Assembly: GCA_002708845.1 (NCBI GenBank)
Contig: PAPI01000015.1
Coordinates: 43,631 to 107,630 of the forward strand
Reading direction: 5' to 3'
Origin: Leeuwenhoekiella sp.
GTDB lineage: Bacteria > Bacteroidota > Bacteroidia > Flavobacteriales > Flavobacteriaceae
DNA length: 64,000 bases
In this document: piece after piece, positions 56,695 through 64,000 of the stretch
How the letters are laid out: every line of letters begins with the position of its first letter
How positions within the stretch are numbered: position 1 is the stretch's first letter
The notes under the pieces: model-generated
Seen by the model: the letters and a program-made list of their open reading frames with translations, nothing else
Told to the model about the DNA's origin: nothing
The model's database searches: none
Position numbers and translations under genes: made by a program

Positions 56695-58317
56695 ATGGCA
56701 ACAAAAACTACCAGGGCAGATATCAATTTTGAACAGGAACTTTGGAAAGCAGCAAACGAACTTCGGGGCGCTGTTGCAGAAAATCAATATAAAGACTACA
56801 TCTTACCGCTTATCTTTTTAAAGCATATCTCAGAGCGTTATGAAGTGCGTAGAGATACGCTTAAAGCGCTGTTGAATGACAAAGCATCAGATTATTATAC
56901 GGCGGATGCCGAAGAACAAAACTATGTTCTGGAAGACCCGGACGAATACCTGTCTAAAAACGTGTACATCATACCGGAGAAGGCCACCTTTCAATACCTG
57001 CAGGATAATGCCGAGCAGGATAATATCAAAGTGCTGGTAGATGAGGCTTTTGATATCCTTGATGAAACCCTGGCAGCCAACCGCCCGGACCTTAAGGGAA
57101 TCTTACCTCGTATTTTTGTAAAAAGTCAATTGACGGCAAAGCAAGTAGCCGGTCTCATTAACTTATTGTCCAACCCTAAACTCTCTGAAAAAGAAAACCC
57201 CGATAGTGATATTTTAGGGCGGGTGTACGAGTATTACATTGGCAAGTTTGCCATTGCCGAAGGCTCGGGTGCCGGACAATTCTTTACGCCGGGCAGTATT
57301 GTACGGCTTTTGGTAGAACTTATTGAACCCTATGAAGGTAAAATCTTTGATGCCGCCTGCGGGTCAGGAGGGATGTTTGTACAGTCGCTTAAATTTTTAC
57401 AAGCCCACGGCGGAGATAAAAAGAACATCTCCATTTACGGGCAGGAACGCTATGACGGTACCTTACGCCTGTGTAAAATGAACCTGGCCTTACGCGATCT
57501 TTCCTTTGATGTACGTCTGGGGGATTCGCTACTGCAAGACAAGTTCCCTGATTTGAAGGCCGACTTTATCATCGTCAACCCGCCTTTTAATGTAAGTCAA
57601 TGGCATCCTGAAGATCTACCCGAGAATGATCCCCGTCTTTTTGGCCCTAAAGAAGAGTTTACCACAGACGGGAATGCCAACTATATGTGGATGCAAACCT
57701 TCTGGAGTCATTTGAGTGATACCGGTACTGCCGCAGTAGTTATGGCAAACGGCGCAATGACCTCAAACAACAAAGGCGAAAAAAACGTACGCCAGTTTAT
57801 GGTAGACAACAACATGGTAGACTGTATTGTACGTCTGCCGGACAAACTATTTTTAACCACCGGAATCCCGGCCTGTATCTTTATCCTGAGCAAAAACCGC
57901 GATGGTAAAGACGGCATACATCGCAAACGCACTGATGAAATCCTGTTTATAGACACCAGTAAAATGGGTACGATGGAAAGCCGCAAACTGCGTGTCTTTA
58001 CCGATGAGGACATCAACAAAGTAACCGACACCTACCACGCCTGGCGTAATAACGCACAGCGTCACCCTGAACTTGTTTCAGGGTCTCACGCGCCCTACGA
58101 AAACACCGACGGCTTTTGCTACAGCGCAAGCCTTAAAGAAGTACAAAAACAAGACTACAAACTCACTCCCGGTATTTATGTAGGTACGGAAGAAGTAGAA
58201 GACGACGGGATCCCTTTTGAAGAAAAGATGCAAATCTTGCAGGAGCAGCTGAAACAGCAATTTGCAGAAGGAGATCGCTTACAAAAAGAGATTCTGGCAA
58301 ACTTCGCAAAGTTTTAA
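56695..58317 (+). CDS. hsdM: type I restriction-modification DNA methyltransferase subunit
   Basis: 540 residues. The N-terminal helical domain (LWKAANELRGAVAENQYKDY) is followed by the N6-adenine methyltransferase core: GQFFTPGSIVRLLVELIEP, SAM motif FDAACGSGGMF (about 219-229), and catalytic NPPF (about 295). HsdM with HsdS methylates adenine in a bipartite target. Near residue 460 an in-frame palindromic insert adds RHPELVSGSHAP (separate entry). First gene of the operon; the NTPase gene follows after 3 bases. Confidence 0.96.
   Translation: MATKTTRADINFEQELWKAANELRGAVAENQYKDYILPLIFLKHISERYEVRRDTLKALLNDKASDYYTADAEEQNYVLEDPDEYLSKNVYIIPEKATFQYLQDNAEQDNIKVLVDEAFDILDETLAANRPDLKGILPRIFVKSQLTAKQVAGLINLLSNPKLSEKENPDSDILGRVYEYYIGKFAIAEGSGAGQFFTPGSIVRLLVELIEPYEGKIFDAACGSGGMFVQSLKFLQAHGGDKKNISIYGQERYDGTLRLCKMNLALRDLSFDVRLGDSLLQDKFPDLKADFIIVNPPFNVSQWHPEDLPENDPRLFGPKEEFTTDGNANYMWMQTFWSHLSDTGTAAVVMANGAMTSNNKGEKNVRQFMVDNNMVDCIVRLPDKLFLTTGIPACIFILSKNRDGKDGIHRKRTDEILFIDTSKMGTMESRKLRVFTDEDINKVTDTYHAWRNNAQRHPELVSGSHAPYENTDGFCYSASLKEVQKQDYKLTPGIYVGTEEVEDDGIPFEEKMQILQEQLKQQFAEGDRLQKEILANFAKF
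58061..58088. repeat. palindromic repeat inserted in frame within hsdM
   Basis: CCCTGAA-CTTGT-TTCAGGG with flanks GTCA and TCTCAC. Read in frame it gives RHPELVSGSH, a peptide typical of intergenic palindromes that have entered genes. It lies between a helical segment (YHAWRNNAQ) and NTDGFCYSASL, a surface loop of the C-terminal region. Confidence 0.75.
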
Positions 58318-58320
58318 AAT

Positions 58321-61300
58321 ATGATCGATAGAAATGAATACCGTCATATAAATACCCAAATAGGTATTTCGCCTATTAAGTTCAATGTAGCTTTGGCTTC
58401 AATAAACTCTCGTGGTACTTTAGGAGAGCTTAATCTTTATGTTTTAAAAGAACTAGGTTACGAGAATTCAATAGTTGAAGAGATCGACTTATCTAAAGGA
58501 TATTTTTTACTTAATAATAATAGGAATAAGCCAATTTTATTTGTTGTAACAGTTGGGAATAAGGAAAATTCAGGTATGACCTTACAAAGAAACCTTCGTA
58601 ATGCCATATCATCAAATGAAAAATTTCTAATTTCTAAAAACGTTTGGGTGCCCTTAATGGCGACAGGTGCTGGTGGATTATCTTTTGTAGATAGTTATGA
58701 TACTGTAGTGGGCGTTTTAAAGTACTTTCAGCACACAAATTTTACCATTGCTGTACCTAATAATAAGACTGGTGTTGAATTTGTGAAACTATTTAGAGTA
58801 GATAACCTTCAAGAAGATTTAAAAAGAAATAAAGGTACTGAAAGTGATTTTATCAATGAAAATAATGATACGGTTAAAGAGTATTCAAATGAAAACGATA
58901 TAGTTGAAAAATTAAGGAAAGATTCAAAGGATATAATTTCAATACTTAAGAATAGAAACTTTTTCTTAGCTGGACATTTATGGGGGGATGAAGATCAGAT
59001 GCCGCGTTTTATAGAGCAACATATTTGGGAGAATGGGCACGATACGAATGACACAACTGCAGTTAACCAAGCTGAAAAAAATGATATTGTTTTTATCAAA
59101 ACCACTTATGCTAAAAATGGTATTAGCTATTTAAGAATTAAAGCAATAGGGGTTGTTAGGGAGAATAAATTAGACGGGCACAACCTTGATGTTAACTGGC
59201 ATCAGTTTAAAAGTGTAAACATTGAGGACTTAGGTAAATACAGAAGAACGTTTCAATCTGTAAACCCAGATGATGTAGAAACTATTTTGATAGCGATTTT
59301 TGAGAATCATCCAAATCTGCTTGCTATTGTTGAAGAGTTGTCTACAAGAGTTAATGATTCAATTAACGAAGAAATAAAATCTCCTGAAGAACAAAAAAAT
59401 GAAGCACAAAAGATAACAACATTTGCGGGTTTATTAAGTGATGCAGACTCTGGAGCAGACTATTTAGACATTGCAAAAGATGTCAATGCGTTCGCTAAAG
59501 TAATGTCAGCAAAAAGTTTTAACCCACCATTAGCCATTGCACTTTTAGGGAAATGGGGATCAGGCAAAAGCTTTTTTATGCGCAAGTTAAAAGAGCGCAT
59601 TGAACAACTTTCAAACAGCAACACTACACAACAAGTTTATTGTAATGGAATCGCACATGTACATTTTAATGCCTGGTCTTATATGGACGCCAACTTATGG
59701 GCGGGTGTAATAACCAAGATATTTGAAGGCTTACAAGAATATATAACCAATGATAGTATAGCTAAAGAAAAGAAAGATGTTATAGCAAAAGCATTAAATC
59801 AGAAACTCAATATAGCTCAAGGAGAGATTAATAATCTAGAACATCGCAAGAATAGTATAGATGAAAAAATAAAAGCTTTAGAAGCGACAAAAAAAGAAAT
59901 TGAAGATTCATTAAAACAAAAGATCAATCAAATCAAAACCAAGTCTGTAAAAACGGTTTTACAAAATCTGGATAATTCTTTTCATCTATCAGATAAAATA
60001 GAAAATGTTCTATCTAGCAACGAATCTTACATAAAAACAGAAGAGCAATTAGATAAAATTGTTCCTAAAGAGTACTGGCAGAATCCAATAAACTTATATC
60101 AAAAGCTTAACGATAAACGAGCTTATTTGAGAATGTTTTTTAAGGGGCGAGGTGCGGAAAGGAATCTAGTATGGTTATGTATAATTATTTTGGGGATTTT
60201 TGCAATTAAAATAGCACTGTTCTTTTTGATTCCTGAACTAGGAAGACTAGACTTTACCTTTCCTGATAAGTTTCTTTATTTCATTTCTATTACAGGTGCT
60301 TTTATTTATAGGAATTATAGTACGGTTAAACACTTACAACCTTTAATTTCTAAATTTTGGAAAATAAAGGAGGATTACGAATTACAAAAGAAAGACGCTC
60401 TATTTAAATTAGGTCAGCAAGAAAAAGCCTTACGATTGGAGATAGAAAATTATAAAGAGGAAATACAGACTGTTAATGAACAAATTAATAAAGCCCAGCA
60501 GTCAAAGCTAGAAATAGAGTATAAACTTAAACACACTCAAACTACTGAGGCGCTTTTTACCTTTATTGAAAAGCGTTCATCAAGCGATGATTATAAAAAG
60601 CATCTTGGTATTATATCGATTATTAGAAAAGATTTTGAAATTCTGAGTGAGTTATTTAGTGGTCATCAAGAAGAGGTCAATAATACAGGAGATTCTGAGG
60701 AATTTAAAAAATACTTTAACAGACCTCTAGAGCGTATCATTTTATATATAGATGATTTGGATCGTTGCTCAGACGATAGAGTAGTGCAAGTACTTGAAGC
60801 GGTAAATTTATTGATGGCTTACCCATTATTTATTGTAGTTGTAGGTGTTGACCCACGCTGGGTAAAAAATGCATTACGTAAGAAATACGACTTGCAGTTT
60901 AATAATGAAGGAATACCAGATAGAGAACTGATAGAACCCTCAGGCTATTTAGAAAAAATATTTCAAGTACCATTTCAATTGAAGTCTGCAACTGGTGACA
61001 ATGTTAAGCATATGCTTAAAAATTTAGCAGAGTCTCATCCCGTAATAAAGCCTTCAAATGAATCTTTAAATTATAAAGAGCAAGAAGAATTAGAAAGTAA
61101 TACACATGAAGTGGATCAGGGTCCTGATATTGAAAGTGATAATTGGAAACAAAAGCTACCTATAGAAGAGGCCATTCATACAAAAGAATCTATTGAAGCT
61201 TTAAAATTTTCAGAAAAAGAGATTGAGCTTTTACAGCGCATGTCGGACATTTTAGGAAGTAACCCCAGAGCCTTAAAACGTTTTGTAAACATATACAGAG

Positions 61301-61608
61301 TTATTAAAGCACATGAGGATTTTAAGTATACCGATGCCTCAGAAGAGGGAGAGGTATTAACAGTACTATTTTTAATTGCTTTGCCTCTTGGAAAGTATAA
61401 ATATTTAGCGAAGCCTTTTGAAGAATGGCTTCATTCTACTGAAGATCTATTTACTACTCTAAGCACATTTCTAATGGATGATAGGGATGCCCGTTATAAT
61501 CTGTATAATGCTGTAGAATATGTTAGCGACCTATTGCTAGATAAAGGGATTGAAGATTTTAATAAGCATTATCAATTTATAAAGCGTTTTACATTTACAA
61601 ATATTTAA
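58321..61608 (+). CDS. multidomain KAP-family P-loop NTPase inside the restriction operon
   Basis: 1095 residues. Residues 1-160 look macro-domain-like (VWVPLMATGAGGLSFVDSYD); 195-330 resemble an EVE/PUA-type fold (NDIVFIKTTYAKNG, IKAIGVVRENKLDGHNLDVNW-like). A KAP NTPase follows: Walker A GKWGSGKS (about 410-417), coiled coils, two membrane helices (about 615-665) and Walker B IILYIDDLDRCSDDR (about 805-817). Helices placed between the Walker motifs are the hallmark of KAP proteins. It is much richer in A+T than hsdM, as if acquired separately. It starts 3 bases after hsdM and ends 5 before hsdS, so it is part of the operon. Domain calls 1 and 2 are tentative; function unknown. Confidence 0.8.
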   Translation: MIDRNEYRHINTQIGISPIKFNVALASINSRGTLGELNLYVLKELGYENSIVEEIDLSKGYFLLNNNRNKPILFVVTVGNKENSGMTLQRNLRNAISSNEKFLISKNVWVPLMATGAGGLSFVDSYDTVVGVLKYFQHTNFTIAVPNNKTGVEFVKLFRVDNLQEDLKRNKGTESDFINENNDTVKEYSNENDIVEKLRKDSKDIISILKNRNFFLAGHLWGDEDQMPRFIEQHIWENGHDTNDTTAVNQAEKNDIVFIKTTYAKNGISYLRIKAIGVVRENKLDGHNLDVNWHQFKSVNIEDLGKYRRTFQSVNPDDVETILIAIFENHPNLLAIVEELSTRVNDSINEEIKSPEEQKNEAQKITTFAGLLSDADSGADYLDIAKDVNAFAKVMSAKSFNPPLAIALLGKWGSGKSFFMRKLKERIEQLSNSNTTQQVYCNGIAHVHFNAWSYMDANLWAGVITKIFEGLQEYITNDSIAKEKKDVIAKALNQKLNIAQGEINNLEHRKNSIDEKIKALEATKKEIEDSLKQKINQIKTKSVKTVLQNLDNSFHLSDKIENVLSSNESYIKTEEQLDKIVPKEYWQNPINLYQKLNDKRAYLRMFFKGRGAERNLVWLCIIILGIFAIKIALFFLIPELGRLDFTFPDKFLYFISITGAFIYRNYSTVKHLQPLISKFWKIKEDYELQKKDALFKLGQQEKALRLEIENYKEEIQTVNEQINKAQQSKLEIEYKLKHTQTTEALFTFIEKRSSSDDYKKHLGIISIIRKDFEILSELFSGHQEEVNNTGDSEEFKKYFNRPLERIILYIDDLDRCSDDRVVQVLEAVNLLMAYPLFIVVVGVDPRWVKNALRKKYDLQFNNEGIPDRELIEPSGYLEKIFQVPFQLKSATGDNVKHMLKNLAESHPVIKPSNESLNYKEQEELESNTHEVDQGPDIESDNWKQKLPIEEAIHTKESIEALKFSEKEIELLQRMSDILGSNPRALKRFVNIYRVIKAHEDFKYTDASEEGEVLTVLFLIALPLGKYKYLAKPFEEWLHSTEDLFTTLSTFLMDDRDARYNLYNAVEYVSDLLLDKGIEDFNKHYQFIKRFTFTNI

Positions 61609-61613
61609 AACTA

Positions 61614-62822
61614 ATGCCCCAAAACTGGAAAACATATAAACTAGGTGAAGTAGCAAATATTGGTTCAAGTAAGAGAATATTTAGGGCAGATTATGTTCCT
61701 TTTGGAATACCTTTTTATCGTTCTAAAGAAATTATTCAAAAATCATTTGGTGAAGAAGTAAATGATGTTTTATACATAGATCCAGATAAATATTACCGGA
61801 TTAAAGAGAAGTATGGTTCACCAGTTCAAGGAGATGTATTATTAAGTGCCGTGGGAAATAGATCTGGTATTCCTTATCTGGTAGATAATGACGGCGATTT
61901 CTATTTCAAGGATGGAAATTTAATGTGGCTGAGAGACTTTAAGGTTTTAATAGATAGTTCATTTTTAGTGTATTGGTTTAAATCTAAAGTTGGGCAACAT
62001 TATTTGAACTCTCTCATGATTGGTTCGGCACAAAAGGCCTTAACCATAGAAGGAGTTAAAACTATATCAATTATTCTCCCACCCCTCCCAGAACAAAAAG
62101 CAATAGCCAATATCCTTTCGGCTATAGATGCCAAAATAGAAAACAACCTGGCCATCAATAAGACTTTAGAAGAGATGGCGATGGCACTATATAAAGAGTG
62201 GTTTGTTGATTTTGGACCCTTTCAGGATGGGAAGTTTATAGAAAGTGAACTCGGGTTGATTCCTGAGGGGTGGGAGGTGAGGAGATTGGATGAGGTTGCT
62301 AGTTTTAAAAATGGTAAAGGAATAAGTGTAAAGGAAAGGGATGATGCTGGTAAGTACAAAATTTACGGTTCAAATGGTATAATCGGTCGGACGAATAAAT
62401 TAATGTTTAAAGATTCCGTTATAGCAATTGGTAGAGTTGGAGCAAATTACGGTGAAGTTCATTATTCAGTCGATCCTTGTTGGGTTTCTGATAATGCTGT
62501 AACAGCACAACCTTTAGGTTCATACTATTGGTGGTTACTTCAGACGCTAAGATTAATTGATTATTCAAATTTTGTAGGAGGCTCTGCACAGCCACTGATT
62601 ACTCAAACAGCAATTAAAAATCATTTGATTCCTGCACCAGAAACTGAATTAATATTAGATATTTCTAATAAAATGGGAAGATTATTCGAGAGTATTCAGC
62701 ATAACAATACAGAAAATCAATCATTAACCCAACTTCGTGATTCCTTACTTCCTAAACTCATCAGCGGGGAAGTCCGTTTAAACGAATTTGATTTGGAGGA
62801 AGTGTTGGAAAATGAAATTTAA
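61614..62822 (+). CDS. hsdS: type I restriction-modification specificity subunit
   Basis: 402 residues with two target-recognition domains: the first starts WKTYKLGEVANIGSSKRI, the second WEVRRLDEVASFKNGKGI. Each is followed by a conserved helical spacer (PPLPEQKAIANILSAIDAKI and SLTQLRDSLLPKLISGEV). The repeat structure is complete. The recognition domains are rich in A+T while the central spacer is closer to the operon average, as expected when TRDs are exchanged. The target sequence cannot be read from the protein. Confidence 0.95.
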   Translation: MPQNWKTYKLGEVANIGSSKRIFRADYVPFGIPFYRSKEIIQKSFGEEVNDVLYIDPDKYYRIKEKYGSPVQGDVLLSAVGNRSGIPYLVDNDGDFYFKDGNLMWLRDFKVLIDSSFLVYWFKSKVGQHYLNSLMIGSAQKALTIEGVKTISIILPPLPEQKAIANILSAIDAKIENNLAINKTLEEMAMALYKEWFVDFGPFQDGKFIESELGLIPEGWEVRRLDEVASFKNGKGISVKERDDAGKYKIYGSNGIIGRTNKLMFKDSVIAIGRVGANYGEVHYSVDPCWVSDNAVTAQPLGSYYWWLLQTLRLIDYSNFVGGSAQPLITQTAIKNHLIPAPETELILDISNKMGRLFESIQHNNTENQSLTQLRDSLLPKLISGEVRLNEFDLEEVLENEI

Positions 62823-62842
62823 AAGAGAAGTGTTGGTGTGAG

Positions 62843-62862
62843 ATTCCCGCCTTCGCGGGAAT
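62843..62862. repeat. short hairpin between hsdS and hsdR
   Basis: ATTCCCGC and GCGGGAAT pair around CTTC, a perfect 8-base stem without a T-run. It could be a small dispersed palindrome or modulate hsdR expression; it is too short to tell. Confidence 0.6.
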
Positions 62863-62880
62863 GAAAATAAAATAGGATGC

Positions 62881-64000
62881 ATGACTACAGAAGCAAATAT
62901 TGAGCAGGCCTGTATAGACTGGTTAGAAGATCTGAGCTATACACATAAGCTGGGCACTACCTTGCCGCAAAATAATGTGAGTGTGGTGCTTAAAGAGGAG
63001 TTGGCTGCCTTTATTGCCAGGCAATACCCGCATATCCCACAGGTTATTCAGGAGTTTGCCGTTGCTTCGTTTACGCATAACGTAGGTGCAGATTTAGACC
63101 ACCGCAACCGGGATTTTCATTTAAAATTGACCAAGGGGGTGGAGTTTCCGTATGAAGATACAAGCGGTGCAGAAAAAGCAGTACATATCTACCCCATAGA
63201 TTTTGAAAACCCGGAGAACAACAGCTTTTGGGCGGTCAATCAATTCAGCATCACGGGTAAAAACAAACGCCGCCCCGATGTCATTATCTACATCAACGGC
63301 TTACCGCTTATCGTTTTTGAACTCAAAAACTGGTATGATGAGCATACCAATATTAAAGAAGCCTTTAATCAGATTCAGCATTATAAAAAAGACATTCCGC
63401 TCTTATTTGAGTACAATGCATTGACCATCATCAGTGATGGCAACGAAGCTCAACACGGGATGTACAGCAGCGGCCAAGAGTGGTTTGCCGCCTGGAAGAG
63501 TATAGATGGTAAGATGACTTACAACGACGAGGATTTTCAAATGCATACGCTGTTATTTGGGCTGTTTCCTAAAGCACGCATTCTCGATTACATCAAGAAC
63601 TTTATTTTTCACGAAGACCATAACGGTACGTTGATTAAAAAAGGGGCAAAGTACCATCAGTATTTTGGTGTAAGCTACGCCGTCGCAGCGGCGCAAAAAG
63701 CAGTGCGACCGGTTGGAAACGGACGTATCGGTGTGGTCTGGCATACCCAGGGATCGGGGAAGAGTATTTTTATGGCGATCTATACGGGCATCTTGCGCAG
63801 TATGCAGCAGTTTAAGAACCCCACCATTGTGGTGCAGGTAGACCGTAGTGATCTGGATTTTCAGCTGTATGAAAACTTTGTACTGGCTAAAGATCTGGTG
63901 GGGGATGTGCAACACGCAGATACTACAGACGATTTACGCAAGCTACTGAGTGCAGGAGCAGGAGGTGTAATTTTTACCACCATTGAGAAGTTCCGCCTTA
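62881..64000 (+). CDS. hsdR: type I restriction endonuclease motor subunit, 3' end missing
   Basis: Starts ATG at 62881 and runs open to the window end (373 codons seen of roughly 1000 expected). The N-terminal nuclease domain has the PD-(D/E)xK set: PDVIIYINGLPLIVFELKNW, then QIQHYKK. The helicase Walker A is HTQGSGKS, followed by VVQVDRSDLDFQL and FTTIEKFRL, typical of HsdR. With HsdM and HsdS it forms the ATP-driven restriction complex that translocates and cuts unmodified DNA. The 58-base spacer from hsdS includes the hairpin above. Confidence 0.95.
   Translation, partial: MTTEANIEQACIDWLEDLSYTHKLGTTLPQNNVSVVLKEELAAFIARQYPHIPQVIQEFAVASFTHNVGADLDHRNRDFHLKLTKGVEFPYEDTSGAEKAVHIYPIDFENPENNSFWAVNQFSITGKNKRRPDVIIYINGLPLIVFELKNWYDEHTNIKEAFNQIQHYKKDIPLLFEYNALTIISDGNEAQHGMYSSGQEWFAAWKSIDGKMTYNDEDFQMHTLLFGLFPKARILDYIKNFIFHEDHNGTLIKKGAKYHQYFGVSYAVAAAQKAVRPVGNGRIGVVWHTQGSGKSIFMAIYTGILRSMQQFKNPTIVVQVDRSDLDFQLYENFVLAKDLVGDVQHADTTDDLRKLLSAGAGGVIFTTIEKFRL

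Overview
The window reads as chromosomal DNA of a Bacteroidota bacterium, most likely a flavobacterium. The signs are a SusC/RagA-type outer membrane protein, a C-terminal domain of the type B type IX secretion kind, thioester macroglobulin proteins with TonB-plug segments, LytTR/HPt signalling, few Shine-Dalgarno sites, and a TAnnTTTG promoter box. The genus cannot be named from the sequence alone.

Layout. (1) 1-4586: a signalling operon of two histidine kinases, a FIST-domain protein, an HPt protein and a LytTR response regulator. (2) 4592-16495: an envelope polysaccharide locus with a TPR/YaiO-type outer membrane protein, a Wzx-like flippase, GT4 and GT2 glycosyltransferases, a large GT-C-like membrane protein and a GH5-like glycosidase. 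Three of its intergenic regions carry a shared 14-base box that resembles known LytTR/AlgR sites, so the regulator next door may control it. (3) 16853-30869: a macroglobulin-like protein, a SusC-type barrel that seems to lack its own plug, a translationally coupled thioester macroglobulin that carries a full plug, and a secreted FG-GAP protein. A broken copy of that secreted protein's tail lies between the first two genes. (4) 30982-33598: rtcB, with a structured leader, divergent from a WYL regulator. (5) 33916-39392: a response regulator/PAS kinase pair, then a stress group (two small proteins, an SDR and a katE-type catalase). (6) 39545-45019: a six-gene operon with a SbnA-like enzyme, an FAD enzyme, a Y4yA-type PLP enzyme, a SemiSWEET and two small membrane proteins. 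(7) 45201-56528: scattered accessory genes (DUF421, LuxR-type regulator, LRR protein, acetyltransferase, FISUMP protein, Cys-rich copper protein, AI-2E-type transporter, second SDR, small phosphatase-like protein), separated by long repeat-rich gaps. (8) 56695-64000: a type I restriction-modification operon, hsdM - KAP-type NTPase - hsdS - hsdR, cut by the window end.

The intergenic DNA is unusual. Mosaic elements built from heptanucleotide tandem arrays joined by conserved linkers recur at several loci. Two 214-base copies of an element with terminal inverted repeats flank a 3.3 kb gene group, and a small palindrome has entered hsdM in frame.

The strongest candidates for something undescribed are the plug-less SusC plus plug-bearing macroglobulin pair, the LytTR-box circuit over the polysaccharide locus, and the multidomain KAP NTPase inside the restriction operon. 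All product names rest on motif recognition by eye; no database search was run.
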